This document shows, piece by piece, positions 44,263 through 56,063 of a DNA stretch of 64,000 bases. This DNA is from Aptenodytes patagonicus (Eukaryota > Chordata > Aves > Sphenisciformes > Spheniscidae), in contig NC_134953.1 in assembly GCF_965638725.1 (NCBI RefSeq), forward strand, positions 35,082,854 to 35,146,853, given 5' to 3'. The notes beneath the pieces were generated by a model. The model did not search any database and had not been told where the DNA came from. It was given only the letters and a program-made list of their open reading frames with translations. Every line of letters begins with the position of its first letter. Positions within the stretch are counted from its first letter, which is position 1. The translations under genes and the position numbers were made by a program.

Positions 44263-47200
44263 GCAACTTCGAATTTATAGAAATCAGATTGCGTGGAAAG
44301 CAATCAGCAAAGGTTTGAGGTCTTTCTTGTTCTCACTGCCAAGAGATGCTGACAAGTGAGAAAATTAAAATCAGAGAAGGTAGGGAGAGAACTAGTAAAA
44401 CACTGGTTGAAATATAATTATTTAAAGTTCACAATTTTAATAAGTTTAGGGCTGTAAAAAAAATCTAGTTAAAGTGCTCAAATTGTCTATCACTTGTATT
44501 ATAAGAGCATCCTAAGATCTTTCTCTGATGGAGGATGTTGCTTTGAGACTAATTTACCATTCAGAGACAAATATATCTGTTAAGATACTTGTTGTCACGG
44601 AGAAATAACCTGTCTTTGGTTTTGGGGCCAAGTTTTTCAAAGGTATCTCCTATCGGCTCTATTTCTTCCACATGGGGCTGTGCATCCAGTATGATTTATT
44701 AGGGTGTATACATGATATAATGAACACCTGCAAAGAACACTTAAACCAGTCAGTCCTATAAATGTAAAGATAGTGTGTGCAGAGGGACTATACTGAAAAT
44801 TTGCCTATTATATTTGGCGAGGTCTTTTCTCTTTAGGGTCTCTAGTAGGGTTTTTTCTTTTCAGCTCTTGGTATCAATTCCTTCTTTAAAAGCCATTTTT
44901 TGTTTTGGATTTTTTAGTCCTTCTACACTTAAACAACAATTAGCAGTTACAGATATATACATGTGTGTATATATATGGATTGTGTCAGCTGGAGAAAGAC
45001 TGTGTTTCGGTGCATAGGTGAATATTTCTGGCCAACATAAAAACACAAACCCAGTGGCAGTGGTGAGAGTTGCTTCACATTCTGCCAAATGTTAAAATCG
45101 AAATAAAGAATCATATGACAGAAAGACCTAGGATATGTGGCATTTTGTCTAGATGGAGCCAAGGGATTATCAGAAGGAAATAGCCTGACGTAGGTAAGGA
45201 AGTGAATAGGGCCTACCTCCAGAAGTCTTTAGAGTGCCATCTTTGATATGATCTTCGGATTATGAATCTATTGGAAAAGTAACTTAAAAACTTGATTTGG
45301 TGACAAGAGATACTGTTGGAGCCACACTAGACATTCAGCTGCTTCATGCAGTCTGGCATGCTTGGCAGTTGGGGCCAAAGGGGAGTTTGAGACTAGAATA
45401 AATAAGTGTTACAGTTCAGCATTGCACTCTGCTACCGGAGTGGTGAAGATGGATCTGTTCAGCCTCACTGCCTCTCCTCAGCGTGCAAGACATTCGACTC
45501 TGTTGTTAGCTACTTCCCATCGCTCCTGCTCTCTTCCTCTGCACATTGACCTATGCTTTTCCCTGAGCTGCTGAATGAGTCTTTCCTTCCACAGGACCAA
45601 TTTAATTCCTGTGTCCCCATCCACCCCGCCTTTCTCTCTATTGCCAGCTGAGCTTTCCAGCCATTAGTGATTTTTCTACCCTCTCCTCAACTTCTCTGCT
45701 TGGCAATCCCAACACATTTGATGTTCCTGATAGGTGTTTTCTTCTGAGGGTTAGATCGAAAGGCAGCAGCTTCAGAGCAGGCAATGTCATGTTTCTGGGT
45801 ATAGCTGTGCATTCTTAAGAGAAGGTGCTGTTTGGCATTGCTCCCTCTAGGTACTTACGATGTTGCTATTTAGGAAAGCTGCCAGGGAAAAGGTGCTGCT
45901 AAAAGGAATAAATAAATAAATCCCTTTGACATCATTGCTTCATTTTTTTCCATCAAAAGCCGACCATCACAGACATATTGTCTTTACCTCATTGGGCAAA
46001 CTGTGTGCAAACTTTATGATCACATTGTCTTTGCCTATTCTTGTAGAACAGAATTTCTCAAAAAGACAAAACACAAGGGAATAGGGGAAAGCCTATAGTG
46101 TACAATTCAACGTGATACCCTTCGTGTTCACTTATTCTATGGCCAACTCAAGATTTTCACTTCAAAGTTCAAAGTGTTTGCTCTCAGTCCTGACTTGTGT
46201 TAAAATTTTGTATGATTGTAGAAACCTTCTTTGAACAAATGCCAGATTTTTGTTGGTTTTGTTACTTGTGTGGTAATTTTCTAAAAGATGACGTTAACTT
46301 AGAGTTTATAAAGGATAAGGAGCGATGGTTTGTTGTTTTGTTTTTTTTTTAATTTGGGGCAAAATTATTCAGTAGAAATGCTTGTTTCTTCTCATTGTTT
46401 GTTTAAACAAATTTTGAAATATCCCCATTTGATTACACGATTTGTCATGAACTTCCTAACAAGTCAAAGCAGAATGAGATTTATACACTTTTTCACCAGA
46501 AACCATTTCATGCCCAAACAGAAATGGAAATGACTCTTTTTCTCAGAAACCTTCCAAGTCGAAGTGGGAGGATATAATCTGTAAGGAGATGTTACCTTCT
46601 CAAAAACAACCTCACGTCATCCAAGGTGTGGTTGGCTTTGGCAGTTTACCAAGAGGAAACTTATTAGATTTCAAATCACCCATCAAGCCAAGCTATGCTG
46701 AAACAAAGTTTTGTTTAATTCTTGCATTCACCAGACTAACTCTGCCCCTATCCACAACTGCATTTTTATTTAACATGAATGACAGTATTATAAGATAGAG
46801 TTAAAACTAACCCCAGCATTCAAGGTGCGATCCAGTATAAACAGATTTATGAACATGTACTGTAATAAGGAGAGCCTATTTACAATGGGATATGAAATTC
46901 AAGTGTGATATAAGGAAATGGTGGTTTCTTTTGACTAACAGGCTATGGTGAGAATACTGGAGAGTCAAGTTATATAGAAACACAATAGTAAAGAAGTACT
47001 GATATCTTAGACTTGTGTGGTTTTTTGTGTGTACTGATGAAATATTTTGGTGCTAAAATAGACTAGTTTCACATAGAGAGGTGACTGAAAACTGTAACTC
47101 TGAAATTTGAGAGAAAAATTGGCTTACTTCTGCATTCTCAAATAGGAAAATGTATGTTAATAACTTAATTTTGATGATAAAAACATGAAAAATAACTCCC

Positions 47201-50200
47201 TAAAATAGTGTCGAGTCAATTTTCTGATAAAGTAAATTTGTTTTCCCATTTGTGATTAAAATGACCTACAGTAAGATTTTTTTTTTTAACTAGGTGTTAA
47301 TTAAAAATATGGAAATGGATTTAAAAAACATTGCAATTCACAGTGGAAGAATTACCATAACTGATTTGTTCTCAGAGCCATGCCTGTTTTGAGATGTTTT
47401 TAAGATGTCTAAGTTACTGGTTGTTTTTCTGCATGATTGTTTCCAAAGCAAAATGTGATTCCAATAAAAACAGTAATTGAATTTACAGTCCACAGGACAA
47501 ATCGTTGTTTTAACAGAAACTTACACACTCAGGCAAAGACTTTATGTTTTAGGTCTAATAACAAAGAACACAAGCTCCCCATTTTTATGTGACTGTATAT
47601 CCTGAAAAGTTTTCTATTGTAGCATATTTTTAAAAAAATCTATATTGTAGTTTTAAAATTGTGTGAGCAATTTTTTTTCCCCTTAGCTCAGAATCAATAT
47701 TCTTTAGGTTGTTTTTTTCTTTAATGCAATCTTTTAAATGTTAGAGCAGCTTTTTTCTGTAGCATCAGCTAGGAGTGAATCAATATAGACAAGCCTATTC
47801 ACATCTAATGCACCTGATGACTGAGAGGAGTTTAGAGAGCTTGTTCCTTTGTCATTTGGTGGTGCGGGAACGAACAGAGTACGGGGCAGTTGTGTGAGAG
47901 GCTTGTCCATGACCAGTCTTGCATGGAGAAAATGCTGGTTTCAGAGGAAATGGATAGGAAGGGAAGGCTGTTCAAGAGTGGCAGCAGACAAAGGCGGGAG
48001 GTGGGACCTCTGTCCAACTTGAGGCAGTGATTACACATTACCGTATCAACAGCAAAAGATTATTTCTCTGCTGTCAGACTTACTCAGCAGGATCTCCCAA
48101 TCACTTCTTGAATCCTTGTTGTTTCAAAAGTTTATTTTAAAGTTTCCCTAGTTTTTGGGGAATCTTCTTGGTGCCTTTCTTTCACGTACATTGTGCTCAT
48201 GTTTAGATAAAGCCTGAAGACTGTGCTTACTGAACCAAGAGAAATCTGGTGAGGTAACACACAGCTCCCTAGACACATGCCTGCTCTAACTGGTGTGTAC
48301 ACAGCGTGAGACATGCCAGAGACATACATGCTGGAGATAGGCATGTCTACATTAGCATTTTTTGGCAGTCTTAAGGCTGACCTAAAGCCCTGTGGAACAG
48401 TAATAGTTGGTGAGACATTGCTGCATCTCGGATGTAACACCTGGAAAAAACAGCCCAGGATAGTGCCAACAGCCGTCTGACTTTTACCATACGCGCTCGG
48501 GGCTGCAGGAGGAATGTGCGGTGCTGTTAATCCCCACGGAGTTTCTACAGTGGTCCTTTGAATAAAAAAAGTGAATATTTCATATTTCCCAGCACCAGGC
48601 AAACTGGGGAGCCTGAGTGAAGAACCCAGCTTTGCTAGGTTCCCTATACTGTCAGTGGGAGAGGTAACAACAGGCTGTGCTTGCTATGGTCTAGGGCAGG
48701 TATATTAAGCAATTCTTAAGTTCTTAATTTATCTTAGTTGCTCTGACTTCCTCAGGAGATGCAGTCTTCTTTGCGCTTACTACAAGGAGGGGTTTCGGGG
48801 GTTGACAAAGCCCCTAAAGCAGGTGTGATGAATACCATCCCCCTAAGCAATTTAATTCTTATAGGCCATTTTGTTGCTAAAAGCACCTGCTCTCATGCAA
48901 ATTGATTTTCTGAGAGTATGAGACTGCAGCAAGTCTTTATAAAATGTATGAAGCCTCCTCCCAGAAAGAGGTACCAAAATGCACCTGGCCAAGTATGCTT
49001 TCACATTTTTATCATAATGTTTTCAGTATTCATATCGGATCTTTCCTGATTAAATGATTCAGAAAAAGAGATGTACAACAAGGAAATGTAAAGCTCTGGC
49101 CTGATAAGGTGTATGCCACCAAAATATTAGACTGCCTGTTGTGCATTGGGTTCAACAAAACTTACTTTTATGGTTTTCTAATGTGATCACATGACTAATT
49201 AAAAAAAACCTTACTTTTTTTTAATATTTGTAGATCCAGCTAGGTGGTTACTGTGGTAAAGGTTCTTGTGGTTTTTGGGGGTTCTTTAATGGCTTTAGAT
49301 CCCTGTTGAGTATAACTGTACAGCCAGAATGGGAGCTGCCTGCTCTTTGCTTGTTTCATGGGTGCCCTTGAAGTGGAAAGGGGGGCTGGCACTTTGAAGA
49401 GTCCTGACATGCAAGAGTTGCACTTTCAGGTACTAAAAAAAAAAATCCTTCACCCCTCCTCAAAATCTGTATGCATTGTTTTTAAAAGGATTTTGTTCAC
49501 CTCAAGCATTTAAAATGGTGAGACAGATCCCAAAAAATCATGAGACTTGGTTAAAAATAATTGTTGTTTGGTTCCTTTTGCTTGCAGTCTAGTCTTTGAG
49601 CTTTCAAGATTTATGTTTTCAATCTTTCCTCTGCAACCATAAGAGCTAGATACTAACTTTATTTTTAAATGAAAGCTGAGATTCTCTTGTAATCCCATAA
49701 CTCTAGGAGATTTGGCAATGCTAAACACAATGTGAATTTAGAGCGACCATTCCAAGGTGAATCATTTAGTGATATGCCCTCCACATGAAAGCAAGCTCGG
49801 GATTTTTTTCTTTTGGATGTCTCTTATTTTGTCTTTCTAAATAATCTGCGAATTGGCAGTAATAATTGGAAGCTTGGTAAAGTAGATGTAGATGACTGCA
49901 GCCCAGTAAAATCAGTATTTTTTTTTTTCTGGTAAGTTAGGATATTCTTACAGAATCTAGGTATTAAGGGCATTCTGCATTAAGATATCTAGAGAAGGAA
50001 GGCTTTGGTTGTTTTTGTAGAAGCACCCTTTTCTACTCAGTCGAGCATTAAAATTGGCAGCAGTTCCTGGAGTAGCAAGAAAATCTTGGTTGTTGCCTTC
50101 ATATAGTTACTGAAAACAGTAAGAGGATACGTAAAAGCTTTAACTCCAAGGAAAAATATTTATAACTGTGACAGCATGTTTCCTTACAATAATTTATGGG

Positions 50201-53200
50201 CAAAATGTAGGAAAGGAGGAACGCAAGCTATAAATAATATTCCATATGTAAACATAATGGCAGTAGCAAATTCTTTTTATTTAAAAATTAATATTGATGT
50301 TCATTAATATAAATTACCACATTTCAGATGACTCTGATGTCCTTGAGGCCAGATGTCACTGACTGATTTACAGCTTCCTGGGGGGAGGAGTAGATCCTGT
50401 TTTGTCAATGTAGGCACCAAATTGCTTCAGATAGCTATTTTGGACTAGATTAATTACTGATGTATTGTCAACAAAGTTGATTCACATCTCAGCTCAGAAA
50501 CATGGAAAACTCTCTTTAAAACTTATTAACTTGAATTGTGAAGTGCGGGAAAAAGAGCATAAAATATACCTTTGACTTAGTGAACTTTTGTCTCATTTAA
50601 GGAATAGTGGTTTGAAAACTCCTGCCCAGGAACATGCACACAGAATTTCCGTGTACATCATTAGCAACTGGGGAACATACTTCAGAGGCCAAGTTTAGTC
50701 CCTCATTGATCTTAATTCTACTTTAAATATTAATACAAGCGTGTACAGTGAAGGTGTTCGGAAGGAAGCTCTGCCATCTTAATCACACTGCACAGATCAT
50801 ATATGTGGATTAAGTTTTTGTGTGCTTCGTAATATCCTTTGGTCCTTTGGACCTCATGTATAGCATTGCTGCAAAATAGGATGGCAAATGTATTTGTAGA
50901 GCTATCAGCGGCCTCCCAGAAACCTCCTCACCTGTGAGAATGCTGGCGGGCAGTGCCGCAGAAGGCAAGTAAGGGTGGATTTGTTGTGTTTGCATACGCT
51001 GGCAGGTTAAAGGGCTGGGGGTGGGGGGGGAGGCAGGCTGGTTTGAGTCAGTGAGACAGTGCGTCTCTGTCCATTAGTTATTCATTCAAATTCAGCCACA
51101 TGAAATAGAGGCAGCTAACAAACCATATGTGGTGAATGCCTGTTATTCCAGCAACTGAAACTCAGTGCATTTGTAGGTGTGCAGCTGGGCATGCTTAGCA
51201 TGAATGGCAAACTAATGTAAATCCTGTATTAAATATTTTGGTTCATAGCAAATCTCACATATGATCATATGTAAGAGAGAAGTCTGTGCAGGTCTCTGGT
51301 AGCATAAGGTCCTTTCGCATACAATTAAAAACTACACAGATGATATGAATATAGGGAATAACACACAAAGAACACCCTTTTTTAAATGCATCTGTCATTC
51401 ATATAAAATCAAATCCATATCCATTGAAAGGCCATTGAAAGGCTTTGGAAGATGTTACAAGGCTTTAGAAATGGTCCATGCTGAATGTGGGATATTTTTT
51501 CCAATCCTTATAAATAATTATTTTCCTATGTTTGGTAAGATTAGCTACAGAGAATTTATGTTAAGACTCTGTGGAGAGGAGTACAGAATTTCAGATAATA
51601 TTAAGCTGAAAAGGTGGTTTAAAAATGTTTCTGTGACACAAAAGCCTTGTATCAAAGAGGCAAATACACCACCCCCTCAGTCTCTTTTCTCATTTATGAA
51701 ATAAGTAAGCATAAACTATAAATTCTAATTTTCAGCAAGTATGTTAGTAAATCCAAACTGACCTTGACCTTAGCTTTGCTAATTTCCAAACTCTGATATT
51801 TGTTCCCCGAGTAGATTGTTTCCCTTCATACCACATACATAAATACTGCAAACCTTTCCAATGACTTGAATTAGAGTGTAAGTAAATAGCTGGGTTTAAT
51901 CTATGTAATATTTTGAGAGCAGACATTCTGTGCTATGACTATTAAGATGTACCCAGCAGCCATTTGTATAATACTAAAACCTCTTACATATATTATTAAA
52001 AGTAATGCTATCAGCCAGGACTTGTTTTATGCCACAGAGACTTAAATAATAAAATACAGTGTGGATAAAATCTGCAATAATAATAACTTAAGCAAAATTA
52101 ATTTAAGTAACAGATAACATCTGGGGGGAAATGTAATGGTATATTGGTAAGTTATGCAAAGCTAATTTTATAATAACTACCACATCTGTGGAACTCGTTT
52201 ATTAGAACGTTTTACCAATCTCCTTTCCTGCCATTATTCTGTTTTAGAAATTTTCCTGTATACTATTTTATTGTCTTTGCTCTGCCTACATTTGTAAAAA
52301 GGTAATTTGCTAGCTCTCAACAAGTATGTGGGTTTATGTACAGAACAACGTGACGCTTTTTATACTTACCTCTCTTTGTGCACACTTTTACTAGAAAGAA
52401 TTCCAGAGAAAAATTGTGGCATGGGACTGTACATTGAGAGCAATGTTTGAACACCAGCTACAGTCCTCAGCTGTGACTACGCCGAGGCTTGATGCACTGG
52501 GGTGGGAAAGTAGAGGTGACGCTGAATGGTATTTCCCCCATTAACCTCTGCTGAATGTTGGAGCAGCCTCTAGCCTGCTCTAATTTGTCCAGATTCAAGT
52601 GGCCTTTTGGCACCCCACCGCACCTAGGAATTAGTAAGAATATTGCATTTAACTTCTGCTCCCTCCAGTCTCTTTTGGAGCATCCTTTTATCTGCAGCTG
52701 ACACTGATATGCCCTCTGCATTTGTGCAACTGCCTTACGATTTCTTTATGTTTGAATTCTCATGGACCCATTGGACCACAATGTGCAGGAAAATACTGCC
52801 AATTAATTTTAAGGCATTATCATCTTGCCAAACTGTTTCTCACATTTCGATAGTTATATTGATTCAAGAGGACACTTTGAGTAATACATCTTTGTCATAG
52901 TGAATAATGCTCACATAATGACAAATCTTCAGGAATTAAAAAAAGGAGGATGAATTTTTTAATGTAGGTCAGTGGAAGTAATTCACCATAAATTTACTCA
53001 GACTTCAGAAACTAGCAACATTTTTTAAAGCCACTGTAACTGTATAAAACTTACTGTGTCTCCTTCTCTGTTTTTAAATAGATTTTACTACAGAGCCATT
53101 GGTGCTATTAAACATGAGGTTTTGTTCAAAGGAAATACAAAGACTTAATTGTATTTTTTAAAGGAAAGTATTGCATCAGAAGGATTCATTTAAATACGTT

Positions 53201-55405
53201 TGTTGGCTTCGGGCTCTCACCACAATTCATTCATTCTAATTTTCCCCTGGACTTGTTAAGGACACAATGTATAGGAAGGAGCAATGCAGAATGGCATTTT
53301 TAGGTCGCTATATTTTGGCTGTAAACTGTAGTACTGCTCACAAACTTGTTATTACTAAACAAAATACTTCATATTCTACACTGAAGTTTCACAGTCTTAA
53401 AAAACCTTTTGGCTGAATGTTGAGACTATTATGGCTCATTAAAGAGACTGGTTCTGCTGTAATTTAGTTATTTCCTAATGATCCAAGGGTTATTATTAGA
53501 CACGGAACAGATGAGTAAAGAATGGCTCTCTTTAAAAAGATGCAGAGAAGTAAAAATATTATTCTAAAACAGAACCTCTGAAAATCTTATCCATGCTACA
53601 AAAATGTATTTGATCAGCCAGGAATTGATTTTAAAAACCCGGTCTAGTTTTTTACATTATTTCATTTTTTGAAAATTGGACTGGAGGGAATAAATGGAAT
53701 AATGATTTAATCTAAATAAAAAAAAATATTTTGAGTGAATAGTTAACTAACTAACCAGAAAAATGTTATTTTAAAGAAGCAGAAAGTAATTGTGACTTCT
53801 CATCCAATTCAGCTAATATTTTTAATAAGAAAATATAAGGTAAGAAATCAGAGAAAATGGAAATATTTGCTAAATCAAAAGAGCTCTAGTTTAAAAAAAA
53901 ATTAGAACTTGAAAACAAAGCTTCTTTTCATTTTAGAAAGAATAACATTTAGCTGAACTTAAGGTTTTTTCATTTTGATGCAAAACCTAAACTTTCTGAC
54001 TGTTCCTTTTGTGAGTCTGTAGGCACTAGCATAGTGCTGTAAAATTTGAGTCACAAGTGATACAAGAAAATGCTTCTATAAAATATGGCTTTCTCCTCAC
54101 TTAAACTCTGGAAATCTTTCTGTCAGCCTTTTGGGTTCTTATAAACATGCGCTAATACTGTCTACCTTTTTTAGCGAGCTCACACATGACAGGGAATCTT
54201 GAAGATAATGACAGAGTCCAAACATGACTTCTGAAAAGCTTTTAGGACTACAAAAGATATTTTTAATGCAATAAAGTACAATGGCGAGGTCTCACTGTTT
54301 ATTTTCAATTTTTGCTATCACTTTTGCAAATGTATAGAACCTTTAATATTTTCAGCATGTTTAATTGTAGCAAGTAACTAAATAAACCAAATATCAACCT
54401 AGCTATGATTTCAAAGGTATGAGGAAATTAGTTTCTGGGAACTGCAGTTACCCAGATGTGAATTAATGTAGCCGACTTACACCAGCCAAGCAAAATCATG
54501 TTTATAATAGCTGACTCAGAACTGGAACATCTGCCTGGCATTCTTGGTGGGCACTTCCCGTTGTAGAGGCCCCAAACATAGCATTTTAGCATTATACCTT
54601 GTTCATTCAAAAATGCCTTTTGTCACCCTATTTGGCAGGTATGTTCTGTCATCCATTTTTTAAAAAAACAACACAAAACCTTGTCCCTTTAGAGGACGCA
54701 GGGCTGCCTCCTGCATCACTCGTGAGAGCCTGAGCAAGAACTAAGTGCTGCATCTAGCTACTTGGGGGGGAGGAGGAAAGCCATTTCCTTGTCAGAGCAT
54801 TCCTGGAGCCACAGTTCACACGCCAGCAGAATACCAGTGTGGTTCCCGTGTTCACAGGAAAGAGAAATGGGAGCAAGTTGATGAAGCAGCAAAACTTGGA
54901 CCGTTGGCAATTCTTAAATTATAGTCACACATGAAAATACTTTTCTTAGGGCCTTATTTGATGCAGTGTCACTACAACTTTACTCCAGCTAACTCCTTTG
55001 AAAGAATACCCTGGTCAGCTGGGCCCCTTCATTCCAAAACGCAACAAGATCCCTGTTCAGAAGTGACAAATTTACGTTGGGAAAACTGCATGTTGCCCAA
55101 GCTCTATGTTTTCTAAACTTAATTATCCACATAAGTAAGAAGCTGTAGTGTTATGAAATTATGAAAATCATCTGTTCTTTCCAAGTATTATAAAGAGGGC
55201 CCCTTGAGATGCAGCTAGAAATTAAAGCTGATCTATAATAATTTTCAGTATGCTTTCCAGTTCTGAGCACCTGGATAGTAACAAAAAAGGTATTGTTTTT
55301 TGTTGTTTGCCAGCCATTTCATTTCCATTTAAAAAAAATTGCAGTAGACCTCTGAGCAATAATTAAACCTGAATTACTACTTTTTTTTTTTTTTAATACT
55401 GCCAG

Positions 55406-55528
55406 TATGTGATTGAACTTGCTCAACCTGCAGTTCCCCCCTTCCCTGCTCTGCTGGAAGAAGGCGTACCTTCGGATATCTATTCGTCGTTCATAGTATC
55501 ACCAACAGCTGCAGATACCGAATCTAAG
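55406..55528 (+). CDS. CABCOCO1: CABCOCO1-like exon 6 (residues 174-214)
   Basis: A T14 tract and CTGCCAG precede it and the donor is AAG|GTATAG. The exon is 41 whole codons with phase 0 on both sides. It encodes YVIELAQPAVPPFPALLEEG, then VPSDIYSSFIVSPTAADTES and K. The Pro-rich PAVPPFPALLEEGVP segment marks the end of the helical domain and a change to extended structure. Because it is phase 0 and a multiple of three, it could be skipped without breaking the frame. Confidence 0.88.
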
Positions 55529-55922
55529 GTATAGAGGTTTTTTCCTTTTTTAAAAAGCTGTTTTCCTATGAGTCTCCTACTTCATTTATCCCCATTGGAG
55601 CCCAGTCGCTAATGATATTTATTCCCCAGAATATAGCATGCATTCTCTTCTAAGATTGAATGAAGTTGCTTTTAATGCATTAATCGGTCAACAGAGGACA
55701 TTTGAGTCAGCACCTCTGGGCAATCTCCCCATGTGACTTCATAACCTCAGGATCTGCCTGGCCTGGGCAGTGGAAGAGAGGCACTGACAGTCTCTGTCAG
55801 AGCAGGAGTTCTTAAAAGCAGGCTTCGTGTATTGTTGCATGTCTTTGGGCTGATGCTGTTTGGTCTTGTAGAGAGCAGAGGATCTTCTAACTCACTTATT
55901 TATTGTGGTTGGTTGCTGCTAG
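55529..55922 (+). other. Intron 6 (phase 0, 394 bp)
   Basis: A short intron from GTATAG to GGTTGCTGCTAG. It contains nothing recognisable. Confidence 0.85.
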
Positions 55923-56063
55923 GGGTCTGATGAAGAGGGTTACCTGGAAGAGCCCTGTCCAGAGGTAGAGTCCTTTGAGGCAGATGCTGTGGCTGGCATC
56001 ACTGCTGAAGATCAGAAGTCCGCAGTGGGTGAAATCCCAAATGAAATTATTGGCAACCTTGAG
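55923..56063 (+). CDS. CABCOCO1: CABCOCO1-like exon 7 (residues 215-261), acidic segment
   Basis: The acceptor is TTGCTGCTAG and the donor GAG|GTACTA. The exon is 47 whole codons in phase 0. It encodes GSDEEGYLEEPCPEVESFEA, then DAVAGITAEDQKSAVGEIPN and EIIGNLE. It is strikingly acidic, with clusters of Asp/Glu at residues 217-234, and low in hydrophobics, so it is probably disordered. If the calcium-binding name of the family is apt, this is one place acidic side chains concentrate, but no EF-hand geometry is present. GC is higher than in the surrounding intron. Confidence 0.88.

Larger units (their letters stand above)
25389..55405 (+). other. Intron 5 (phase 0, 30.0 kb)
   Basis: It runs from GTAAGT to an acceptor with a T14 tract (55381-55394) and CTGCCAG. 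The only recognisable interspersed repeats I find are an old CR1 relic (29.9-30.8 kb) and inverted-repeat structures at 42.2 and 44.1 kb. A protein-like open frame at 27.8-28.0 kb is discussed separately. Other open frames of 60-119 codons are scattered on both strands without splice or family support. Most of the 30 kb is AT-rich sequence to which I assign nothing. Undetected small exons or conserved enhancers are possible. Confidence 0.7.

Noticed and set aside
51257..51272. 16-bp perfect palindrome ACATATGATCATATGT
   Set aside because: Low-complexity AT-rich palindrome without a loop or flanking structure. Expected by chance somewhere in 64 kb of such sequence.
51345..51704. 119-codon plus-strand open frame in intron 5
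   Set aside because: No recognisable motif, composition typical of AT-rich DNA, and no convincing splice sites. Treated as chance.
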